DNA of 64,000 bases from an uncultured Clostridia bacterium (GTDB lineage: Bacteria > Bacillota > Clostridia > Christensenellales > Borkfalkiaceae), in the NCBI GenBank assembly GCA_944368925.1, contig CALVXG010000006.1:1-64000 (forward strand). The letters run 5' to 3'. How positions within the stretch are numbered: the stretch's first letter is position 1; each line of letters opens with the position of its first letter. The notes below the pieces were generated by a model, which saw nothing but the letters and a program-made list of their open reading frames with translations, searched no databases and had not been told where the DNA came from. This document shows positions 17,448-25,960 of this stretch, piece by piece. A program made the translations under genes and the position numbers.

Positions 17448-19026
17448 ACTGGCAGTACTGATCGAATGCTCGGGCGGAAGCACGCCGACCGTCGATACTT
17501 TGAAAAAGTATATAAGAATACTTTCGCAAACGGGATACAATCAGCTGTATCTCGGGTGTACGGATGCATTCAAGATGGAGAATGAGCCATACTTTAATTA
17601 TAAACGGGGCGGGTATGATACCGCCTCTTTGCGCGAACTGGACGAATACGCGGCAAAGCACGGGATCGAGCTGATCGCTTCGATACAGACGCTGGCGCAT
17701 CTGCATTATCTGAAAAAGTACAACGTGTACACGCCGCTTTTTGATACGGACAACGTGCTGTTGGTCGGGGATGAACGCGTCTATACGCTCATCGATCATA
17801 TGTTTGCGACGATATCTGCGGGAATCAGGTCCAGGCGCATACATATCGGGTTTGACGAGGCATTCGGCATCGGTACGGGCAGGTATCTGAAACTGCACGG
17901 GTATCGGCCGAAGCGCGAGCTGATGGCGCAGCATCTGCGGGAAGTAACGAAGATCGCAGCAAAGTACGGTTATACCTGCGAGATCTGGGGGGATATGTTT
18001 ACCGAGGAAAAAAACGGTAAAAAATACATACCAGAAGAGGTAAAAAATGTCATACCCGAGGGAGTGCGGCTGATTCTTTGGGATTACAACGAATGCGACC
18101 GCACGAAATTGCGGGAGCTGCTGCGCGAAGGTAAGAGGGCATGCGGCAAACTTTCGTATGCGGGCGCGGCCTATAAGATCTGCGGGTTTGCGCCGTCCAA
18201 CGGGTACAGTATTTCGCGCATTCTGCCGCAGATGGATGCCTGTGCGGAAAGCGGCGTCGGGCAGTATATCGTGACGTTGTGGGCGGACGGAGGCGGGCTG
18301 TGCAGTATATTTTCGGTATTGCCCGCGGTGTTTGCGGCGGCGGAATATGCGCTCGGGAACTGGGACGGCACGGGCATGCCCGACAGGGAGAAATTTCTGC
18401 GCATTGCGGGTGCGGAATACGAAACGATGTTTTCGTTGGATTATCTGAACGATCCTTTCCGCAAGAATCTGACGACTTTGAATTCGCGCAGTTACTGGAT
18501 TCTTTACAATGACATTCTGCTCGGAAATTACGATTCGTATCTTTCGGAAGGGACAGGGAAGGCGTATGCGCGGCTTGCGGAATTTTACCGCGGGCAGCGT
18601 GCGGGAGGATACAGGTATCTGTTTGAGACGGCCGCGGCGCTGGCGCAGGTATTATCCGTCAAAGCGGAATTGGGGCTTTGCGTCCGCGACGCGTACGCAA
18701 AGGGAGACAAACAGCGTTTGCAGTCTTTGCTGGACAAAGAATTTCCCGCGCTTGAAAAGGCGCTGAAAAAATTTGAAAAGGTGTACGAAAAGCAATGGCT
18801 GGCCGAAAATGAATGTTTCGGGCTGGAAGTCGTACAGTTATTTATCGGCGGGCAGATGCTGCGCTATCGGTATGTAAAAGGCCGCATACGCGCGTATGTA
18901 AGGGACGGCAAAAAGATCGGAGAGCTGGAAGGGAAATGGCTGCCGCCGTGCATCATTCCGCCGATCGATGAAGATTCGTGCCTCGAAATGAATTACCGCA
19001 ATCTGATTTCCTATTGCGGCATTTGA
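17431..19026 (+). CDS. GH20-type beta-N-acetylhexosaminidase, cytoplasmic
   Basis: 531 residues, no signal peptide. The strand RRIHIGFDEAFGIGTG carries the H-x-G-x-D-E signature of GH20 (D142, E143), where Glu is the acid/base and Asp orients the substrate N-acetyl group. SIQTLAHLHYL (84-94), EIWGDMF and VTLWADGG also fit a GH20-like (beta/alpha)8 barrel. The usual N-terminal GH20b domain is missing and the C-terminal 200 residues are helical, as in the shorter intracellular hexosaminidases. The ATG at 17431 overlaps the previous gene by 17 bases. It would remove terminal GlcNAc or GalNAc from imported glycans. Confidence 0.82.
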   Translation: MKKINELAVLIECSGGSTPTVDTLKKYIRILSQTGYNQLYLGCTDAFKMENEPYFNYKRGGYDTASLRELDEYAAKHGIELIASIQTLAHLHYLKKYNVYTPLFDTDNVLLVGDERVYTLIDHMFATISAGIRSRRIHIGFDEAFGIGTGRYLKLHGYRPKRELMAQHLREVTKIAAKYGYTCEIWGDMFTEEKNGKKYIPEEVKNVIPEGVRLILWDYNECDRTKLRELLREGKRACGKLSYAGAAYKICGFAPSNGYSISRILPQMDACAESGVGQYIVTLWADGGGLCSIFSVLPAVFAAAEYALGNWDGTGMPDREKFLRIAGAEYETMFSLDYLNDPFRKNLTTLNSRSYWILYNDILLGNYDSYLSEGTGKAYARLAEFYRGQRAGGYRYLFETAAALAQVLSVKAELGLCVRDAYAKGDKQRLQSLLDKEFPALEKALKKFEKVYEKQWLAENECFGLEVVQLFIGGQMLRYRYVKGRIRAYVRDGKKIGELEGKWLPPCIIPPIDEDSCLEMNYRNLISYCGI

Positions 19027-19046
19027 AAACGTGATCATACAGAACA

Positions 19047-19874
19047 ATGAAAGAGACAAAACAGAAAGAAAAAAAACAGCCGAACGATTATTTTTATTGC
19101 ATACAGAAAGGGTTTGTATCGACGGAACAGCAGTACAGCGAGCATTACTATACGCTCATTTATATGGTTTCGGGAGAGGCCCGCATCGAGGTGAAGGGCG
19201 AAGTTTTCGTATTGCTCGAATTTGATTATGTGATGCTGCGCCGCAAAGAGGCGTGGCGGTTTGTGCAATCGGAAGCGAACACGGAACTGATCGTAATCTG
19301 CATGTCCGAGTCGGAAATGGAAAAGTTTTACGGGCTTTACGGGGCAAGGGTACGCGATTATATCGAAACGGAGAAAGGGATCCATAAGATATCCGGCGAT
19401 TTCAATGTGAAATTCAAATTGGATGAAATTTACGGACGGCTCACGAAATACGGAGACGTAAGCAGTATTTTGTGTCGGCTGATGACGACGGAGATCTTGA
19501 CGGGGCTGGTCCGCAAAATGCACAGGAAGCTGAAATCGGACGAAATTCCCGCGGAGTTTGTGGATGCGCTCAACGAGATGCGCAAGTATAAAAATCTCAG
19601 GGAAGGCGTATCAGCCCTGGAGAGGCTGACCCGATACAGCAGGGCACAGCTTTGCAGGCTGGTCAGAAAATACTATAACATGACGCCGCAGGAATATATC
19701 GCGGAGATACGTCTGAATTTTGCGTACAACATGATCAAGTTTTCCAACATGGATTACGAGAGCATTGCGGAGACGGTCGGTTACAGTTCGATCAGCCATT
19801 TTTATAAAAAATTCAGGGACAGGTACCAGATCACGCCCGCGGAACTGCGGAAGAAAGAAGGTATTCAGCTTTAA
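19047..19874 (+). CDS. AraC family transcriptional regulator
   Basis: 275 residues. The N-terminal cupin-like sensor is recognisable (HYYTLIYMVSGEARIEVKG). The C-terminal DNA-binding domain has SRAQLCRLVRKYYNMTPQEYIAEIRLNFA and IAETVGYSSISHFYKKFRDRYQITPAEL. It is closest in layout to the regulator at 1030. It sits in line with module A, 20 bases after the hexosaminidase, so it is probably co-transcribed and could autoregulate the module. Confidence 0.9.
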   Translation: MKETKQKEKKQPNDYFYCIQKGFVSTEQQYSEHYYTLIYMVSGEARIEVKGEVFVLLEFDYVMLRRKEAWRFVQSEANTELIVICMSESEMEKFYGLYGARVRDYIETEKGIHKISGDFNVKFKLDEIYGRLTKYGDVSSILCRLMTTEILTGLVRKMHRKLKSDEIPAEFVDALNEMRKYKNLREGVSALERLTRYSRAQLCRLVRKYYNMTPQEYIAEIRLNFAYNMIKFSNMDYESIAETVGYSSISHFYKKFRDRYQITPAELRKKEGIQL

Positions 19875-19896
19875 CGGAAGCATAAGGAGATTTTGA

Positions 19897-21519
19897 ATGA
19901 TAGAGTTTGAACATCGTCTGCCGGCTATGAACATCGAGGGGAGAAACAACGGGACGTACAACAACGAAGAAATGGTGCTGCCGTGTATTCTTACGACAAA
20001 AGACAGCCGTCTCGGGCAGTTTTTGCACAGGCTGCATAATTCGATACGCGACGACAGACGGTTGGTTTTTATAGACGGCCGTACGCTCGTATGCAGCAAT
20101 AACTGGATCCGTGATTTCGTTCACGAACTCAAAGCACTGAAACATTTTGAATACGATCTTCGATCTTTTTTGCAGTTTATTCTGGACACGCAGTCGGAAG
20201 ATGGGTTTTATTTCGAACTTATCAAGCAGCTGGACGACGAGCATTGGAAATTTGTAAACGAAGATTGCCGCCGCATTTACGTAGAGGATAACGTCGCGCT
20301 CGTGCGGCTGGAGATCGAGGCGGACATCGAATATCTGATCGTGGAAGGCGCCATGCAAGTCTATCGCGCCACGGGAGATCTTGCCTGGCTGCTTGCACAG
20401 CTTCCGAAGCTGGAAAAGGGGATCGAATATTGCACGTCTTCGCCCAAGCGGTGGGATAAAGAACACGGCCTTGTAAAGCGGGCTTATACGATCGACACAT
20501 GGGATATTACGTACGATCCGAATTCCGTACACGACCGCCGCATTCACGAAAACGAAAGAATGTGTGCCATGCACGGGGATAATTCGGGCGTGTACAGGGC
20601 GATGCTTTTGCTGGCGCAGATCAACGATCTGGCGGTAAAACCCGAAAAGGCGGAATATTGGCGCAAAAAGGCACAGACGTTGCGCGAAAATATCTTCCGA
20701 TACCTTTGGAACGGGAAATTTTTTGTGCATCAGTTTCCGCTGAATTGCGAGCCTTTGGACGAGAAGGAGAACGAGCGTCTGTCTCTTTCGAATGCCTACG
20801 ACATCAACCGCGGGTTGACGGATTTTGCGCAATCGGGCTCGATCATCGAAGAATATATGGCGCGGCGGGAAAAGACTTCCGCCTTTGCGGAATGGTTTAC
20901 GATCGACCCGTGGTATGAAAAGTTCTGCAAAGAGAAGCCGGGAACATACGTAAACGGCGCAATTTCGCCGTTTACGGCAGGGGAACTGGCGAAAGCGGCG
21001 TTGCGAAACGGCTACGAAGAGTATGGCTGGGATATCATTAAGCGCGTGACGGAGCTGGCGGAAAGGGACGGAACGGTGTATTTTCTCTATTCCCCGCAGG
21101 ATTCGAAGCCGCAGGGCGGCGGCCCGAGCGGATGGGGCGCGGCGGCGTTTATTTCCGCCGTGGACGAGGCGTTGGCAGGGGTGGAAGATACATCCTGCCT
21201 GTACGAAACGATACGTTTTTCGCCGCGTTTTGCCGTCACCGAATATACGGAGCTGCGCTATATAACGGGATACGAACCGAAAGGAAAATACGTAGACGTA
21301 CGTTACATTTGCACGCAAAAGGGGATGCGTTACGACGTTCGTTCGCAGACGCGCAAGCTGCAAGCGCATATATTGCTGCCGCGCGGAAAAACGTGTGCAA
21401 AAGTTTTTGTGAACGGGCAGGAAATTGCTTTTGAAAGCGTTTCCGTCAGAGATTCTATGTATGTCGATTTTATAACGGAAGGAAAGCCGTTGATTTCTGT
21501 CGAGATCCTGTTTGCGTGA
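19897..21519 (+). CDS. (alpha/alpha)6-barrel glycosidase-like protein, cytoplasmic
   Basis: 540 residues without signal peptide. The helical pattern and motifs IDTWDITYDPN, MCAMHGDNSGVYRAMLLLAQI, FSPFTAGELAKAALRNGYEEYGWDIIKRV and GPSGWGAAAFISAVDEALAGV are typical of six-hairpin glycosidases (GH63/GH78/GH37-like fold), ending with a small beta-domain. Candidate acids are in DITYD and GPSGWG-adjacent positions, but I cannot assign a numbered family. AAGGAG precedes the ATG. It is the last intact gene of module A. Confidence 0.65.
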   Translation: MIEFEHRLPAMNIEGRNNGTYNNEEMVLPCILTTKDSRLGQFLHRLHNSIRDDRRLVFIDGRTLVCSNNWIRDFVHELKALKHFEYDLRSFLQFILDTQSEDGFYFELIKQLDDEHWKFVNEDCRRIYVEDNVALVRLEIEADIEYLIVEGAMQVYRATGDLAWLLAQLPKLEKGIEYCTSSPKRWDKEHGLVKRAYTIDTWDITYDPNSVHDRRIHENERMCAMHGDNSGVYRAMLLLAQINDLAVKPEKAEYWRKKAQTLRENIFRYLWNGKFFVHQFPLNCEPLDEKENERLSLSNAYDINRGLTDFAQSGSIIEEYMARREKTSAFAEWFTIDPWYEKFCKEKPGTYVNGAISPFTAGELAKAALRNGYEEYGWDIIKRVTELAERDGTVYFLYSPQDSKPQGGGPSGWGAAAFISAVDEALAGVEDTSCLYETIRFSPRFAVTEYTELRYITGYEPKGKYVDVRYICTQKGMRYDVRSQTRKLQAHILLPRGKTCAKVFVNGQEIAFESVSVRDSMYVDFITEGKPLISVEILFA

Positions 21520-21634
21520 AAATCGGAGCAAACGGGAAAGGCGGCAAGGCGCCGTCGGCGTAATGCTGCGCCTTTGTCGGAAAATCGGGGCGATCGGCGA
21601 GCGGAAAGTGTCGGAAAGGAGATTTAGATTTGCT

Positions 21635-21727
21635 ATGGAAACGATCAGAGAAGAGTTAAATACGCAGGTTTGCGACAGCTGCCGGGTACTGGTTGCGGGC
21701 GGCGGCGGAAGCGGGAAAGATGTTTGA
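21635..21727 (+). pseudogene. N-terminal stub of an FAD-dependent oxidoreductase
   Basis: Thirty codons reading METIREELNTQVCDSC then RVLVAGGGGSGKDV and a stop. The first part is the opening of FAD-dependent oxidoreductases, where the beta-alpha-beta GGG turn should continue into GxAG and a helix. The frame breaks exactly inside the nucleotide-binding loop, at a GCGGCGGCGGAAGCGGG tract. The remainder of the gene is absent, and another gene's 3' end follows directly. Confidence 0.6.
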
Positions 21728-22172
21728 GCGCGGGTTTATCGGTTGGGCGCCTACCTATAGTGAAGAAAAATTTGCCGTCGTTCAATGCGACGTGTCCTGT
21801 ATGATGAGTCCCGAGATGGTGCGAACGTTTGCAATTCCCGCAATCGAATATGAGGTCAATCATTTAAAGCATTGCGTATACCATTATGACGGCAAAGAGG
21901 CGCTGGGGCATTTGGACGATATTCTCGCGATCAAGGGTATCGACGTCATTCAATGGGTACCGGGAAGCGGGAATCCGCGCAGTATAGAATGGATGGATCT
22001 GCTCAAGCGCATACAGAAAGCCGGCAAGGGTTTATGGATTTACGATTGGTCTGCGGAAGAAATAAAGCAGCATTTCAAGGAATTGAAGCCGGAAGGGCTT
22101 TTGCTCCAGGTTGCGGCGGGGAGTGCGGAAGAAGCGGACGACTTGATCGGATACGTCAAAAAAAATATGTGA
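21693..22172 (+). pseudogene. C-terminal half of a UROD-like methyltransferase
   Basis: The frame has only a TTG start and no ribosome site. Sequence from about residue 10 is the C-terminal half of uroporphyrinogen-decarboxylase-like proteins (FAVVQCDVSCMMSPEMVRTFAIPAIEYE, YHYDGKEALGHLDDILAI, IDVIQWVPGSGNP). Intact family members run about 340-370 residues; here about 150 remain. It overlaps the FAD-oxidoreductase stub in another frame, so an internal deletion apparently fused two neighbouring genes. Confidence 0.7.
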
Positions 22173-22190
22173 CGGTACGCGAGAATCGCG

Positions 22191-22220
22191 GCGGGCAAAA
22201 CGATGGTTTTGCCCGCTTTT
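22191..22220 (+). terminator. Intrinsic terminator after the UROD-like remnant
   Basis: GCGGGCAAAAC pairs with GTTTTGCCCGC around GATG, followed by TTTT. It is the natural end of the truncated gene. Confidence 0.85.
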
Positions 22221-22239
22221 ACTTTATTTTGTAAAACGC

Positions 22240-22476
22240 GCGGGGGCTGTTGTTGCTTATGCTTATAAGCAAGAGGCCGGAGGCGTTGAAGATGCCGATT
22301 CTCTGGCCGGTAAAGCTATCGGGTATTTCGGCAACAATACCACAGCCACGTTTACGGGGTTGGATGTTACTGCAGTGACGTCTGAAAACGAATACGACGT
22401 TGCAGGGTATTATTATCGCAGAGAGACCCTTCGTGCAACGGTGATCGGAGCGACGGCTCCCGATTACAGTGCATAA
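22240..22476 (+). pseudogene. Orphan C-terminal fragment of an unrecognised, probably exported protein
   Basis: An open frame with no start codon or ribosome site encodes about 78 residues (AVVAYAYKQEAGGVEDADSL, later GYYYRRETLRATVIGATAPD) and ends at a TAA, followed by a strong terminator. It begins just after the terminator of the UROD-like remnant, so its 5' end has been lost. Thr/Ala-rich composition suggests an exported protein. I cannot name it. Confidence 0.45.
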
Positions 22477-22494
22477 TTACAATCGACCAAAGAG

Positions 22495-22527
22495 AAAAAG
22501 CGGTTCGAAATTTTCGAACCGCTTTTT
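22495..22527 (+). terminator. Near-perfect palindromic terminator
   Basis: 16-bp arms (22495-22510 with 22512-22527) ending in CGCTTTTT. It follows the orphan fragment. The next 200 bases to 22752 are AT-rich and hold no gene. Confidence 0.85.
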
Positions 22528-22673
22528 CCATTCGGATTTGATTTCAAACACTTATTCAAAGGGTATCCGTAAAAATAAGCTGCGATTGTAAAGACGTATT
22601 TTGTCAAAAAGGATAATATTGAGAGAACAGCAGGGAGATTTTAATTATACAAATGAGCGGGTCAATAAATACA

Positions 22674-22703
22674 GGAGGTATTGCGAAATTCTGCAATACC
22701 TCC
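22674..22703 (-). terminator. Hairpin, possible terminator of the minus-strand lipoprotein
   Basis: GGAGGTATTGC pairs with GCAATACCTCC, loop of 8. It lies about 50 bases past the lipoprotein stop. Read on the minus strand it is followed only by a weak T-rich stretch. Confidence 0.5.
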
Positions 22704-22752
22704 CGATAAAAATAAATTCGGATTGTATAATTTAAACAGGGTTTTTTCTGCC

Positions 22753-23178
22753 TTAACTTTTATAGATATCATAAGGTGCTTCTGCCTTTGCGATAGCAAG
22801 CAGATCGCGGTGCGTGATAATTCCCTCCTCATAGGCAGCTTTCAGATATAAATAATTTTTTTCGCTTATATACACTAAATAATCATATGACGGATCGGGG
22901 CGTGTCTGAATATATACATCGTCAACAAAATATTCTGATATCACGGCAGAAACATCAGCATCGGAATATGTTACCATAACATAATCGACACGAAATCCGG
23001 AGAATGTGCCCACATTGCGGATGGTGTAAATTTTCTCGTCGTCATTGTCGATCGTTTGAATCTTATTCTTGTCGATATTTTCAATTGTTTTATTGCTATT
23101 TTCTGTACATCCGAACAGAGATATACCGAAAATGAATAGTACGATAGCGATAATAACGACAGACAGTCTTTTTTTCAT
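22753..23178 (-). CDS. Small lipoprotein of unknown function
   Basis: 141 residues. Lipobox Cys at residue 24 (SLFGC). The mature part is short and acidic, with an ending of YDYLVYISEKNYLYLKAAYE and HRDLLAIA. I do not recognise a named family. The ATG at 23178 has GGGGGAG upstream; a longer frame to 23292 lacks a ribosome site and a signal peptide at its start. The gene is about 37% GC in sampled lines, well below its neighbours, and lies inside a cluster of gene remnants, which suggests acquisition by transfer. Confidence 0.7.
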   Translation of the reverse strand: MKKRLSVVIIAIVLFIFGISLFGCTENSNKTIENIDKNKIQTIDNDDEKIYTIRNVGTFSGFRVDYVMVTYSDADVSAVISEYFVDDVYIQTRPDPSYDYLVYISEKNYLYLKAAYEEGIITHRDLLAIAKAEAPYDIYKS

Positions 23179-23282
23179 CGTAATACTCCCCCTTGCTTTG
23201 ATACAAAATCTTGCGTTTGAATTCATATTCCTAAAGCAGCCATTTTTGCAGCACATAAAGATCTGTTTTTTGTTCTGTATAA

Positions 23283-23311
23283 AGAGTATCACATGTTACT
23301 GTATTTGTCAA
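23283..23311 (-). promoter_or_regulatory. Promoter of the small lipoprotein
   Basis: Perfect -35 TTGACA (23306-23311) with 17-bp spacer to TACTCT (23283-23288) on the minus strand. The -10 is poor. Confidence 0.45.
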
Positions 23312-23398
23312 TATTTTATTGATAAAACAGCAAGCTGCGGCGCGCTATTTTGCGCGCCGCGGCTTTCCGTATCTTTTGTGGCTGACTATTTTACGGTC

Positions 23399-23530
23399 CT
23401 ACAAGCTATTCTTTGAGTGATACACGATCCCGAGGACTATCGTCCCCGGGATCGTAGCTTTTGTCTGTGCCATTGTAAAAATCTCGATTTTGTCGTTATA
23501 GAGGATCACTTCTCTGAGCAAAAGAGCGAT
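23399..23530 (-). pseudogene. 43-residue open remnant, possibly a serine recombinase C-terminus
   Basis: Between an in-frame stop and a TAG, the minus strand reads LLLREVILYNDKIEIFTM and continues to a short tail. The pattern of a basic start, ILYNDKIEI strand and short tail resembles the end of serine recombinases (for example LYDDKILITF). There is no start codon with a ribosome site. Two palindromes overlap its 3' half. The identification is weak. The remaining part of 23179-23605 holds only the lipoprotein promoter and palindromic, otherwise featureless DNA. Confidence 0.3.
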
Positions 23531-23605
23531 CTATAAATTCGGACGTTTTTTAAGACTTTATAAAAATAATCGACTTATGTACGGGGCAAAAGAGGCCGCG
23601 GGTTT

Positions 23606-24484
23606 TTACGATTCATGTCTGACCGAACGGCGATAATCGAGCGGGCTTATTAGGCGATACCGTTTGAAGACTTTGCTGAAATAGAGCGGGTCGGCGTAAC
23701 CGACGGATTCGGCGATCTCTTTGATAATGAGGTCGGTCGTTTCCAAAAGTTCCGTCGCTTTTTTTATGCGTTCGTAGTTGACGTATTCTTTAAAGGATGT
23801 GTTGACGTTTTTTTTGAAGAGGATAGAAAAGTAGGTATCGGAGATAAAGAAGTGTTCGGCGACGTTTTTGGCGCTCAAAGTCGGGTCGTAGAGGTGAACG
23901 CGGAGGTAGTCGAAGATTTTGTCGAAGCTGAACTGGCTGGTCTGATAGGGTGCGGCGGCGGGGGGATATTGTTTGGCGATGATCGTAAAGATGGCAAAGA
24001 GGCTGTACGTTACGGTGAGGGCCTGGGACAATTTATTGGAAGATTCGTAAAGTGCGTGGCGGAAGAGGGGGACGGGGGCGTTGTCGGCGAAGGGGAGTTT
24101 GAAGTTTGAATCGGTGATGCCCAATTCCGCGAGGATATTTTTTACGGCGGTGCCGTTGAAATTGATCCAATAGTATTCCCAATTCGGGCGCGGGTAGTAG
24201 GTGATGGTTTTGTCGGGCGGGAGGACGAAGAGGGTATTTTTGGGCAATTCGGTGCAAACGCCGTCGAATTCGATGCTTCCCTTACCGCTTTTGACGAAAT
24301 GCAGGAGGTAGTAGGGGTATTTGTTGGAGAAAGGGGTTTTGGAAGTATGTTTTTCGTAACCGATGTCGATGGGATAAATATCTTTGAGCAAGGTGGTATT
24401 GATGTGGTGGTAGAAGAGGTTATCCCCTTTTTGTTTTTCGTAAAATTGTTTGGATCCCTGGGCGGGAGAGGAAGAATGGTTCAT
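23606..24484 (-). CDS. AraC family transcriptional regulator, apparently leaderless
   Basis: 292 residues. Sensor half is cupin-like (YYLLHFVKSGKGSIEFDG, TLFVLPPDKTITYYP). The DNA-binding half shows FISDTYFSILFKKNVNTSFKEYVNYERI and IAESVGYADPLYFSKVFKRYRLISPLDYR. The first ATG after the promoter is at 24484 and lacks any Shine-Dalgarno; the -10 ends only 6 bases upstream, so transcription should begin at the start codon. It is divergent from the Gfo/Idh/MocA gene, which it probably controls. It has little relation to the regulators at 1030 and 19047 beyond the shared domain plan. Confidence 0.88.
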   Translation of the reverse strand: MNHSSSPAQGSKQFYEKQKGDNLFYHHINTTLLKDIYPIDIGYEKHTSKTPFSNKYPYYLLHFVKSGKGSIEFDGVCTELPKNTLFVLPPDKTITYYPRPNWEYYWINFNGTAVKNILAELGITDSNFKLPFADNAPVPLFRHALYESSNKLSQALTVTYSLFAIFTIIAKQYPPAAAPYQTSQFSFDKIFDYLRVHLYDPTLSAKNVAEHFFISDTYFSILFKKNVNTSFKEYVNYERIKKATELLETTDLIIKEIAESVGYADPLYFSKVFKRYRLISPLDYRRSVRHES

Positions 24485-24490
24485 ACATAC

Positions 24491-24519
24491 AGTATAGCAA
24501 ACCAAAAGAGGGAAGTAAA
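24491..24519 (-). promoter_or_regulatory. Promoter abutting the AraC start codon
   Basis: Minus strand TTTACT (24514-24519), 17-bp spacer, TATACT (24491-24496). The predicted start of transcription coincides with the A of the ATG at 24484. Confidence 0.6.
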
Positions 24520-24562
24520 GGATATACAATAAAAAATTCCATGATATGTTAAAGTTTTTCCA

Positions 24563-24591
24563 TTCAACAATGGCGATGTTTGCTGTATAAT
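24563..24591 (+). promoter_or_regulatory. Promoter of the Gfo/Idh/MocA gene
   Basis: TTCAAC (24563-24568), 17-bp spacer, perfect TATAAT (24586-24591). It stands back to back with the AraC promoter, about 45 bp apart. Confidence 0.65.
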
Positions 24592-24634
24592 GGATACAAA
24601 GGAAAGACATACAAGCAAGAAGAGGGATAATTTT

Positions 24635-25915
24635 ATGGCGACATTGAAGGCGGTGCTGGTCGGATGCGGAGACCGTGCGTGCGTATATGCGGAGGAAGGC
24701 GTGCACAATCTGGGGCTTATGGAGGTTGTGGCGGCGGTAGATCCGGACGAAGTGCGGCTTGCGTATGTGCGGGAGCATTTCGGGGTGAAGAAGGAGATGT
24801 GTTTCCGTGATCAGCGGGAGCTGTTGGCGCTGGGGAAAGTCGGCGACTGTGTGATCAACGGGACGATGGATAAGCTGCATTTGGAGACGTCGCTGCCGTT
24901 TTTGGAGCAGGGGTACGACATGCTGCTGGAGAAGCCGATCGTGAACAACAAGGCGGATCTTATGAAGATCTACGAAACGGCGAAGGCGCACGGGTGCAAG
25001 CTGATGACCTGTCACGTATTGCGGTATGCGCCGTTTTACCGAAAGATCAAGGAGCTGATCCTGGAGGGAGAGCTGGGGGAGATCGTGAATATCCGTACGG
25101 ACGAGCGCGTGGGGGTATTTCATTCATCTGTGTCGTACATCCGCGGGAAGTGGAAGAGCGAGAAGGAATGCGGGTCTTCGTTTTTGTTGGCGAAGTGTTG
25201 TCATGACATCGATCTTCTGTGCTGGCTGAATGCGGGGACGGAGCCGAAGCAGGTATTCAGTTACGGGGGGCGGGATTTTATCGTACCCGAGAAAGCGCCG
25301 AAGGGCGCGGGGACGCGGTGTCTGGTGGACTGTCCGCAGGAAGTGCGGCGGGAATGTATTTACGACGTGCAGTCCATGTATCTGGATAATTGTTTGTTGC
25401 CGTGGTATCCCTGGCAATGTACGGGGAAGAATTACACGGACGTGACGATGGAAGAGAAGATCGAATCGCTCAAAACGTACAATCCGCACGGGGTATGTGC
25501 GTACAAGGCGGGGGGAGACATTGCCGATCATCAGAACGTTTTGGTGAAGTTCAAAAACGGGAGCACGGCGGTGCATTCTTTGATGCTCGGGTGCATGAAA
25601 GCGGGACGGAGCATTTTCATAACGGGTACGCGCGGGGAGATCGAAGGGGACGTGGAGAACGGGTACTTTTATCTTCGCAAATACGACAAAAAGACGTCGA
25701 CGTACACCGAGCGGCAGTTTGATTTTCATGACAGGCAGGGGGAGACGGGCGGACATTTCGGCGGTGACCGCGGGCTTGTGCTTGATTTTTGTGAGATCAT
25801 GCGGGGTGCGGAACCGTCCGTTTCGTACACGTCGATCGAAAATTCGGTGACGGGGCATCTGCTTGTGTATGCGGCGGACGAATCGATGAAGGAAGCCAGG
25901 CCCGTCGATCTTTGA
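24635..25915 (+). CDS. Gfo/Idh/MocA family NAD(P)-dependent sugar oxidoreductase
   Basis: 426 residues. N-terminal Rossmann fold with AVLVGCGDRACVYAEE. The family EKP motif is in DMLLEKPIVNNKADL, and the CCHDIDLLCWL segment carries the conserved His and Asp of the active site. The larger C-terminal half is the typical alpha/beta substrate-binding domain. The family oxidises or reduces sugar and sugar-acid hydroxyls with NAD(P). AGAGGG precedes the ATG at 24635; an ATG 15 codons upstream lies near the transcription start and lacks a ribosome site. An extra Cys-rich stretch (RCLVDCPQEVRRECIYDV) is present as in a subset of the family. Confidence 0.9.
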   Translation: MATLKAVLVGCGDRACVYAEEGVHNLGLMEVVAAVDPDEVRLAYVREHFGVKKEMCFRDQRELLALGKVGDCVINGTMDKLHLETSLPFLEQGYDMLLEKPIVNNKADLMKIYETAKAHGCKLMTCHVLRYAPFYRKIKELILEGELGEIVNIRTDERVGVFHSSVSYIRGKWKSEKECGSSFLLAKCCHDIDLLCWLNAGTEPKQVFSYGGRDFIVPEKAPKGAGTRCLVDCPQEVRRECIYDVQSMYLDNCLLPWYPWQCTGKNYTDVTMEEKIESLKTYNPHGVCAYKAGGDIADHQNVLVKFKNGSTAVHSLMLGCMKAGRSIFITGTRGEIEGDVENGYFYLRKYDKKTSTYTERQFDFHDRQGETGGHFGGDRGLVLDFCEIMRGAEPSVSYTSIENSVTGHLLVYAADESMKEARPVDL

Positions 25916-25960
25916 GGGCGTGTTTCAGGGAAACCTTAAAATTTGAAAAAGGAGGAAGGT

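Noticed and set aside
23425-23454. Palindrome CGATCCCGAGGAC/GTCCCCGGGATCG as a terminator
   Set aside because: No adjacent T-tract on the plus strand and no plus-strand gene before it; on the minus strand it lies inside the possible recombinase tail. Left unassigned.
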